Below are positions 57,376 to 64,000 of a stretch of DNA of 64,000 bases, piece by piece (the first letter of the stretch is position 1; each line of letters begins with the position of its first letter). The position numbers and the translations under genes were made by a program. The stretch is taken from assembly GCA_039881045.1 (NCBI GenBank), contig JAYWVB010000015.1, positions 372,001 through 436,000 on the forward strand. Direction: 5' to 3'. The notes below the pieces were generated by a model, which saw nothing but the letters and a program-made list of their open reading frames with translations, had not been told where the DNA came from and did not search any database. The DNA comes from Chaetomium olivaceum (Eukaryota > Ascomycota > Sordariomycetes > Sordariales > Chaetomiaceae).

Positions 57376-58298
57376 GCGCGGGCCGCAGATCTATGTAAAC
57401 ATAGGGAAGGACAAATATAATATACCAAGGCACAACATTACAACATCGGGTGTGGGACAACTAACTCAAACCCCGAGCGTCCCCGATCTTCCCGACATAT
57501 TACGGGTGAAGCTCGGCCTTCCCCGCGCGGTCCTCAAGAGGAAGTAGACGGACGCATTCGCCGAGGTGGACGGTCGTAGGTGTGGGATCGGCGGTACCTC
57601 GCCAGCATCCCATCTCCCTCCACCCTACCTGTGCGCGGAGATGTCCCGCATGTCAGCCGGGAATAGGGTGGAGGCTACAAACGCCGACAAGGCATCCCCC
57701 GACGCCCCAATCACAACGTATCTCGACATCACTCGGTGAGCGGCAGCATGTATCGATGGCACCCACCATACATTCTAGGTGGTCGGGCGGCTACTCCCTA
57801 GCATGACCGGCATTCGCTGATATGAGACAGGACGGGGGGGTTTGCGAAGTTGCGTCAGCATGATGCAGTCAGGCCCACCACCAGTGGCCCCCGTCAGATC
57901 CGAGCCCTTACTTAGTCATGCCCCTCTTCCGAGTCTTTTTTCGCCTTTTGACTGATGAGGTGCGCCGGGTTCGACCCCGTTCATGCAATGCCACTTCCGT
58001 CCAAAGTTCCTTGAGCAACGGCAACGGCGCCTGTTGGGTTACTCTTTATGCAGCGATAGTCCATCCAGCTGGTGGCGCGTGGGGGCAGTATACCTGGTCA
58101 CAATCAGGATACGAGAGTGACCTACCGGTGCCGATAAGGGCTCAGGAGTGGTCATTATTCAGGTATTACAAGGGAGCGTCTAGTCCAGGGGACCTTATAT
58201 CCGTCCCGTGCCGCCGCCCTGTTTCAGCTAGTCTTTTTTCGACGGACATTCCACCCACATTTCGTATAACCTTTTTGGCTCTAGTCATTCACTTGGTA
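57376..58298. other. Intergenic, no supported gene
   Basis: Holds the 3' end of the membrane-protein gene and the promoter of the sulfate permease. The open frame at 57918-58298 is continuous with the permease frame but contains no conserved residues before the chosen start. Confidence 0.4.
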
Positions 58299-60444
58299 AT
58301 GGAAACTCTCGCCAAGGCCAAGCATGCTCTCGCAACGGATTTCACATGGGGTCGTGGAAGACGTCTTGCTGTGACTGGATCTCGCGCCCTCCCAGGCGCC
58401 GCCGGTGAATACGTGGTCGACAAACTCCCCATCATTGGGTGGCTCCCTCGATATCGACCTCGATGGTTAATCAATGACGTTGTCGCCGGCCTGACCGTCG
58501 GGCTTATGCTCATCCCGCAAGGGCTGTCGTACGCCCGGATTGCTACGGTCCCCGCTCAATACGGGCTATTGTCTAGTTGGCTGCCGTCTGTCATATACGC
58601 CTTGATGGGAACGACGAAAGGTGAGTTCCCAGCGGACATGACAGGGCATGACCGAGGCACGGCCGTCCTAGGGCTCACACTAACTTGGCTACGCAATAAC
58701 AGACTTATCCACTGGTCCGACGAGTCTCATCAGCCTCCTGACGGCCGAGATTATTGAATCTCTCCGTGAGGAAAAGGAATGGACCGCGCCACAGATCGCT
58801 AGCGCAGTTGCGACCATGATGGGTATTTATGGCCTAGTAATCGGACTCCTGAAGCTCGGGTTCCTGCTCGAGTTCATCTCACTCCCAGTCCTCAGCGGCT
58901 TCATATCGGCCGTCGCCATCACCATCATCCTCAACCAAATGGATTCCCTTCTTGGAGAGCCAAACGTGGGCGATGGCACGGCAACCCAGATCCACGACAT
59001 CTTTCAGCAGCTGCCGCAAGCCAACGGGTATGCATGTGCAGTCGGTTTCACGGGTATTTTCCTTTTGGCGGCTCTCGACCAAGCCGGGAAGCGATGGGGG
59101 AGGAAGAACAAACTCGTCTGGTTCCTCTCCATGACAAGGGCGTTTATCGCCCTCGTGATATTCACCGGGGTCGGATATGCCGTCAACAAACCACGCGGCA
59201 ATGCAGACAACTTTCTATTCGAGATTACCAAAGTCGAATTCAACACCGAGGACATGAAAACTCCACAGGTCCCAAGCGGTCGGCTACTCTCGCGCGTGGC
59301 CGGCCAAAGCGTAGCTGTCTTCATTGGCTCAGCGGTCGAGCACACGGCCATTGCTCGTAGCTTCGGGGTCCGAAACAATTACATGTCGGACCAAAGCCAG
59401 GAACTCACCTATTACGGCGTGACCAACATTGTCAACAGTTTTTTCCACGCCGTGGGCGTCGGGGGTGCCATGTCAAGAACGGCAGTCAACTCTGCTTGCA
59501 ACGTCAAGTCGCCACTTTCTGGTATTGTTACGACCGCGGTGGTGCTGGTCTGCATTTTCGAGCTGACCGGTGCACTCTACTGGGTTCCCAAAGCCACTCT
59601 CGCCGCAATCATTATCACGGCGTGTTGGCCGCTGATTTCCCCCCGTCGGTATTTTACCGCTACTGGAAGACTTCGCTCGCAGACTTCGTCTCCTCGATGA
59701 TTGCTTTTTGGGTTTCCCTGTTTGTCTCAACCGAAATCGGCATTGCCAGCTCGGTCGGGTTTAATATCGTCTATGTCTTGCTCCGACAAGTATTCGCGCG
59801 AGTGTCAACGATCCCAGACCCCCGGTCGGAGCTCGCTATGGCTCTTGATGCCGCCGGGAATACCCCGTCGTCCGTTCCAGCGGACACGCGAGTGTTTCAG
59901 TTCAATGACTCCGTGTTCTTCCCAAACGCGTACCGAACGAAGACTTCCATTATAGAAACTTTGAAACACACCACCACCCGCCGCCAACAGTGCCGAGAAC
60001 CCCGAGGCGGAGAGGGGTTGGTCTGTCACCCGGGAGCAACGTCTCGCGAAGCTTCGCCGGCGTGAGGGTATCACCCAAACCTCTGCCCTTCCGCCAATTG
60101 GCCTTGTCATCATCGACTTTCACAGGGTCAATCATATCGATGCGACAGCGTGCACCCACCTTGAGACGCTGATCGCGGAGATCAGAGCGTATGGGGGGTC
60201 GGGTGTGCTAGTCCGTTTCTCGAGTATGTCAGAATATGTCCGGCAACGGTTTGAGCGTGCAGGATGGAATATCATCAGTGGCGACGACACACCGGAAGGC
60301 CTGGAAGAACACCGGGTGGTTAGGTCGTACCGCAACGTGGTGTGCGCGGCGAATGCTCCTAGGAGTAACGAGAGCCTGACGCGGGCCGGGAGTGATGAGG
60401 AGGAAAAGGGACAGGATATAGTCGTCGCGAGCCACGTTGAGTAA
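58299..60444 (+). CDS. Sulfate permease (SulP family, STAS domain), two compensating frame breaks
   Basis: Two exons (58299-58620, 58703-60444); the joined protein would be 687 residues. Start METLAKAKHALATD. The SulP transmembrane domain opens with WLPRYRPRWLINDVVAGL and VGLMLIPQGLSYARIA, continues with GIYGLVIGLLKLGFLLEFI, SGFISAVAITIIL and AVGVGGAMSRTAVN, and ends near VFARVSTIPDPRSEL. The C-terminal STAS domain includes GLVIIDFHRVNHIDATACTH. It imports sulfate at the plasma membrane for cysteine/methionine synthesis; CYS-13/CYS-14 of Neurospora are the known relatives. Frame breaks: one C too few in the run 59639-59644, and one A too many at about 59964-59966. The frames rejoin, and both halves and the segment between are conserved, so the gene is probably intact in the organism. 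Confidence 0.9.
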
Positions 60445-60789
60445 GGTAGTAGGTAGACCGTTTCATGGTTTTGTCAAGTGGTAATGACACGGGCTAACCC
60501 TGTATTCGCTCATTGATTAATGAGGTACTTTGTGGCGTGGTTTCCTTTTCGTAAAGGTATGGAGGGGCGCGCTATGGAGAAATGGAAGCTGTTCACCCTG
60601 TTGATTATTCGAGCGATCTGGGTGCCGGAAGGAGACTTTCGGAATTTAGGTACATCAGGTACTTCCTTCTGCCCGCTTGGCTGCATTCCCACCAGTTATA
60701 TGTGACGTAATCCACATCCACCCCCTCCCCATCCCGAACCCCGCCTCATCTTGTTCTGCCTCTCACTCTTCACCTCCAAGACCTCAACC

Positions 60790-61649
60790 ATGACATCCGA
60801 AACACCAACGAAGCGGCAGAGGTCGGCCAAGGATGTGCCGTATAAGCTCGTGTACTGGCCGGGAATTCCTGGCCGCGGCGAGTTCATTCGGCTTGCCCTC
60901 GAGGAGGCCGGCGCCGACTACAGCGACACTGAAGGCGGTGTCAATGAGGTTCTCGCCTCGATTCAGGACTCAGGCGACGAAATCAACCCCCCCGTTCTCG
61001 CGCCGCCTATCCTGAAACACGGGGATCTTAGAATCAGCCAAACATCTAACATCCTCTTGTACTTGGCTCCTCGTCTCGGTCTTGTGCCGGACACCGACCA
61101 GGACCCAGATGGTCTTTATCGGGTCAACTCGCTCGCACTGACAGCGCTGGATGGCTTGAGCAATGAACCTCACGATTGCCACCACCCCATCGCCACAGGT
61201 CTTTACTACGAGGACCAGAAGGAGGAGAGCAAGAGAAAGTCCGAAGATTATGTCAAGACTAGGCTGCCAAAGTTCTTGTCGTACTTTGAACGAGTTCTTG
61301 GGTCCAAATCAAGCGGTGACGGGCCCTGGCTATACGGTGGGAGCCTGACATATGCCGACCTGGTTCTTTTTCATGTAAGTCCGACCCTTCTATCAGCATC
61401 TTGTCCACATTTTGTTCGGGGCGCAGATCTGTCCTGACACGGCCACCATAGTGTGTGGATGGCGTCAAGTTCATGTTTCCCAAGGCCATGGCAAAACTGG
61501 AACAGGGGGGGAAGCATGCCAAGGTCTTTGCCCTTCACCGAGCTGTTGGGGAAAGGCCGAAAATTGCGGCATACCTGAAAAGTCCTCGGAGGCAGAAATA
61601 CTCGGACGGCATTTATAGATATTACGAGGAGCTTGACATTGAGCCTTGA
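60790..61649 (+). CDS. Glutathione S-transferase
   Basis: Two exons (60790-61374, 61452-61649) give 260 residues. After a short polar head, the N-terminal thioredoxin-like domain starts YKLVYWPGIPGRGEFIRLAL (the Tyr of LVYWPG is at the place of the catalytic Tyr/Ser). LRISQTSNILLYLAPRLGL contains the SNAI-like glutathione-binding turn (QTSNI). The C-terminal helical domain has PWLYGGSLTYADLVLFH, CVDGVKFMFPKAM and VGERPKIAAYLKSPRR. The fold resembles mu/sigma-type GST. It conjugates glutathione to electrophiles in the cytosol; the substrate is unknown. It lies 345 bp after the sulfate permease on the same strand; a shared sulfur/glutathione role is possible but not shown. Confidence 0.9.
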
Positions 61650-62237
61650 CTGTGAACCAAATATGGTCCCGGTTCTCGGGTAACAACACTGGGTGGTCAG
61701 ATGGATGAAGGAAGAGCGAAAGTGGGAGGTGCAGTACATGTTTGCTTAAAGAGAACTTAGCAGAAGGCGTGTGTCACGAGAGTGGCCGGTAGGCGATTGG
61801 TGTATTAGGGGTGAGAGTCTGGCAACGAAAACGCTTTTAACAAAATCGAATGACACATGATGCGGAGGAGATTGTCAATAGTGATGGCCAACAACTGCAA
61901 TTGATTGACGAGAATAAAAGACATGAAAGGATAAGGGTATATCCACCTCTTGGTACAGGACCTCGAGGGGGAATAGAATGAATAGTGATGGCGACGAGAA
62001 ACTAAGAATACTTAAATACAAAAAGGCCCACCCACCACCCCCGCGAGCGCGCAACCCTCGGGTAACTAAAAGTACAAAAAAACAAACAAAGGAAAATAAG
62101 AAAATAGAAACCAGTAAACCAACACCAAAAAAGCCAACCAATATCCTCCCGAAACCACCTTCCCAACAGCAATCGCCCTCTAAAACCTTGCCAACACCCA
62201 CCAATGCGGAACACGAGCCGCCCACCACCCATCACCA
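61650..62237. other. Convergent gene ends
   Basis: Between the 3' ends of the GST (plus) and the unknown minus-strand gene. A-rich on the plus strand. The overlapping minus-strand frames near 61875-62241 are low-complexity and not called. Confidence 0.45.
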
Positions 62238-64000
62238 TCAAATCTCCACCTGACCCAAGTCCAAGCCCTCCTTTGCCGCAAGTTCCTTCACATGCCTCAA
62301 GATAGCATTCTTGCAGCCTTTGACGGGACCATCCATCCTTCGGAGGAGATTGAACTGGAAGAAGCGCCTCACTATGGAAACGGCACTGTCCTGGTCAATC
62401 TCCGCTTCGTCGACATCTTCCGGCAATTCCTGCCCAAGGCTGATCAGGGTGCTCTGCTTCCATGTACGAATACATCGGGGCGACAGGTTCCCACACAAGG
62501 GAGAAGTTTCCATGAACGTTGCGCAGGCCGCAATCCAGTCCTCGCAGTGACTGCGGACAATCTCGCCAGGTATCATAACATAGTCGAGCTCCTTGGTAGG
62601 CTCGGCCTCGGTGGAAGTCGTGGAGGCGTTGCCATTCCCCTCATCGCTCGCCGAAGACGAGGACTGGGGAGCTGTGGTCGGAGCTGGGGAGACCGGGAGC
62701 TGTGGTACCTGGGGCGGATCGGGGGCGGGAGTGTTGGCCGGAGCCGCAGCTGGTGTTTGAGCCTGGATCCGCCTGGCTCTGGGTCTAGGCTTTGCTGTCT
62801 TGCGAGTCTTGCAAGGCCCGGGGGCCTGGAAGGCGAAGTTGATGGCCTCCGTTGCCGTCACCGGTGTAAGCGAGTGCGAAGGTACCGGGGCTGGGAGGCT
62901 GACGGTGACCAGAGTCGGAACCGAGGCCTCGATTGGACTGCAGACCGGAGGACCGACCTGCTGCTGCTGCGGCTGCAAAGGGGCGAGCGGTTCTACCATG
63001 GCGTCAAATAGACGAGGGTCGATCGGTAGAAGAGACGAGTCAGACGGGCGCGAACCAGAGCCTGCGGGCTGAACTTCGGCGTTGACCTTTGCGGGTGCGG
63101 CAACAACAGCAGGTGGGATCGACGAAAAGGGATCGGTGACAGTATCGGCGGGGATAAACGGCGGCTGAGGCAAAGCGTGAACGTTAGCATGCCAATGAAA
63201 CGCGAGGCCGGCGGCATATTGCCATTTACTCACCTGATAGACAATGACAGGTATGGTCACCCCAAAATCTCTGCTCTGCTCAACCTCCATGGCTGTGTCT
63301 TCGAAAGTGGCCGACACAGGGTGGGAGAAAGGAGGCGGGGCAGGGAGAGTGGGCGAGCCCTGGCAAAGGAGCGGCTCGTAGGGCTGTTGTGTTGGGTACC
63401 CGCCTGGTCAGCGACAGTGACGAAAAGAAGATATTCGACTAGAAAAGAAGAAAACTTACAGCATCAACCATGTCAACGTCCATCACCGAGTTGTTCATTT
63501 CGACATCCATCATCTCGACATCCATCATCTCGACATCCTCCGATTCCTCGGTCAGGTCGGGCGCATCCAGCATGACAGTATCGACGTTAGCCATATCCTA
63601 CATGGCCAAGGGGGCAACTGTCTGCTGGAAAATGACTGTCTCAGGGGCCGGCGAGGAAACTGTGACCAAGTCCTCCTGAGGACACCCGAACAAGACCTCG
63701 AAACCGGTGCCTGGAGCGGGAAGCCGGGCTGCCATCGGGTAATAGATGTGCGGGGTGTTCTCAACTTCAAGAGCCTGGCTAGCGGCGGCCTGTGGCGGAA
63801 GCTCGAACACCGGCTGGTAGACTGCTGGGCGAGCAAAGTCGGGAAGCGGAAGGCTGTCACGCCACCGGTTCCTCGCGCGTTCCTCGATCCAGCTGGGTCT
63901 CAAATTGGCGTCGTCTATATGTGCGAATGTTAGTCAGGCGAACACTGATAACCGGAGGCGTGAGCCCGCAGCAAAGCGGACTTACCACGACGGCGAGCTT
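62238..64000 (-). CDS. Unknown acidic and proline-rich protein, runs off the right edge
   Basis: Minus-strand gene, 5' end outside the window. Recognised pieces: end of an exon beyond 63996; exon from about 63915 (DDANLRPSWIEERARNRWRD) to 63460; intron 63459-63384; exon 63383-63234; a 69-nt intron 63233-63165 that is a multiple of three with no stop; last exon 63164-62238. An acidic stretch repeats DVEMM three times (DNA repeat near 63500-63535). The middle is Pro/Ala/Ser-rich. The C-terminus has a folded-looking domain (SHCEDWIAACATFMETSPLC ... VRRFFQFNLLRRMDG). I do not recognise the family. A TAG at 63598-63600 interrupts the second exon unless another small intron removes it. Confidence 0.6.

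Noticed and set aside
63480..63540. Short tandem repeat ATCTCGACATCC as a regulatory array
   Set aside because: It lies in coding sequence and encodes repeated DVEMM on the minus strand.
1..64000. tRNA or rRNA genes
   Set aside because: I looked for cloverleaf-like A/B boxes and rRNA blocks by eye and found none; a covariance search would be decisive.

Overview
The window is nuclear DNA of a filamentous ascomycete, most likely a Sordariomycete (inference). The basis is short GT-AG introns of about 45-100 bp with CTAAC/CTGAC branch sites, fungal-type H2A and H2B genes, fungal pogo/Fot-type and Tad1-type transposons, and AT-rich, TpA-rich blocks that look like repeat-induced point mutation (RIP).

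Left arm (1-20.5 kb) is a housekeeping segment. It holds an R3H/G-patch protein (SQS1 type), histones H2B and H2A transcribed divergently across 2.3 kb, a LYR-motif complex I subunit (NDUFB9 type) divergent from the mitochondrial dihydrolipoyl succinyltransferase KGD2, a many-intron amino-acid permease with two consecutive microexons, and a 1069-residue WD40-like protein of unknown function.

The centre (20.6-51.3 kb) is a transposon island with almost no host genes. It contains a 3.5 kb MULE with an 8-bp target duplication; four pogo/Fot-type elements, each bounded by ACGT and carrying its own 17-bp subterminal repeat; seven 5'-truncated non-LTR (Tad1-like) insertions from three families, one nested in another's tail; a roughly 6 kb Helitron coding for a Rep-helicase with two introns; an unclassified 380-bp insertion; and AT-rich relics, two of which still resemble Ty3/gypsy polyprotein. 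Most element genes are broken by single-base indels. The transposase at 49.5 kb is open almost to its end.

Right arm (51.5-64 kb) returns to genes: a CmcJ/AsaB-like oxidoreductase next to the island, an unknown serine/proline-rich protein, a signal-peptide single-pass membrane protein, a SulP sulfate permease with a STAS domain, a glutathione S-transferase, and an unknown acidic/proline-rich protein that runs off the right edge.

Three otherwise conserved host genes (KGD2, the WD40-like gene, the sulfate permease) carry one-base frame breaks, most of them in C runs. Sequence error is the simplest explanation and should be excluded before calling them pseudogenes. The most distinctive pattern is the constant 17-bp length of the pogo-element end repeats, which equals the length of the CENP-B box bound by the domesticated pogo-derived protein CENP-B.
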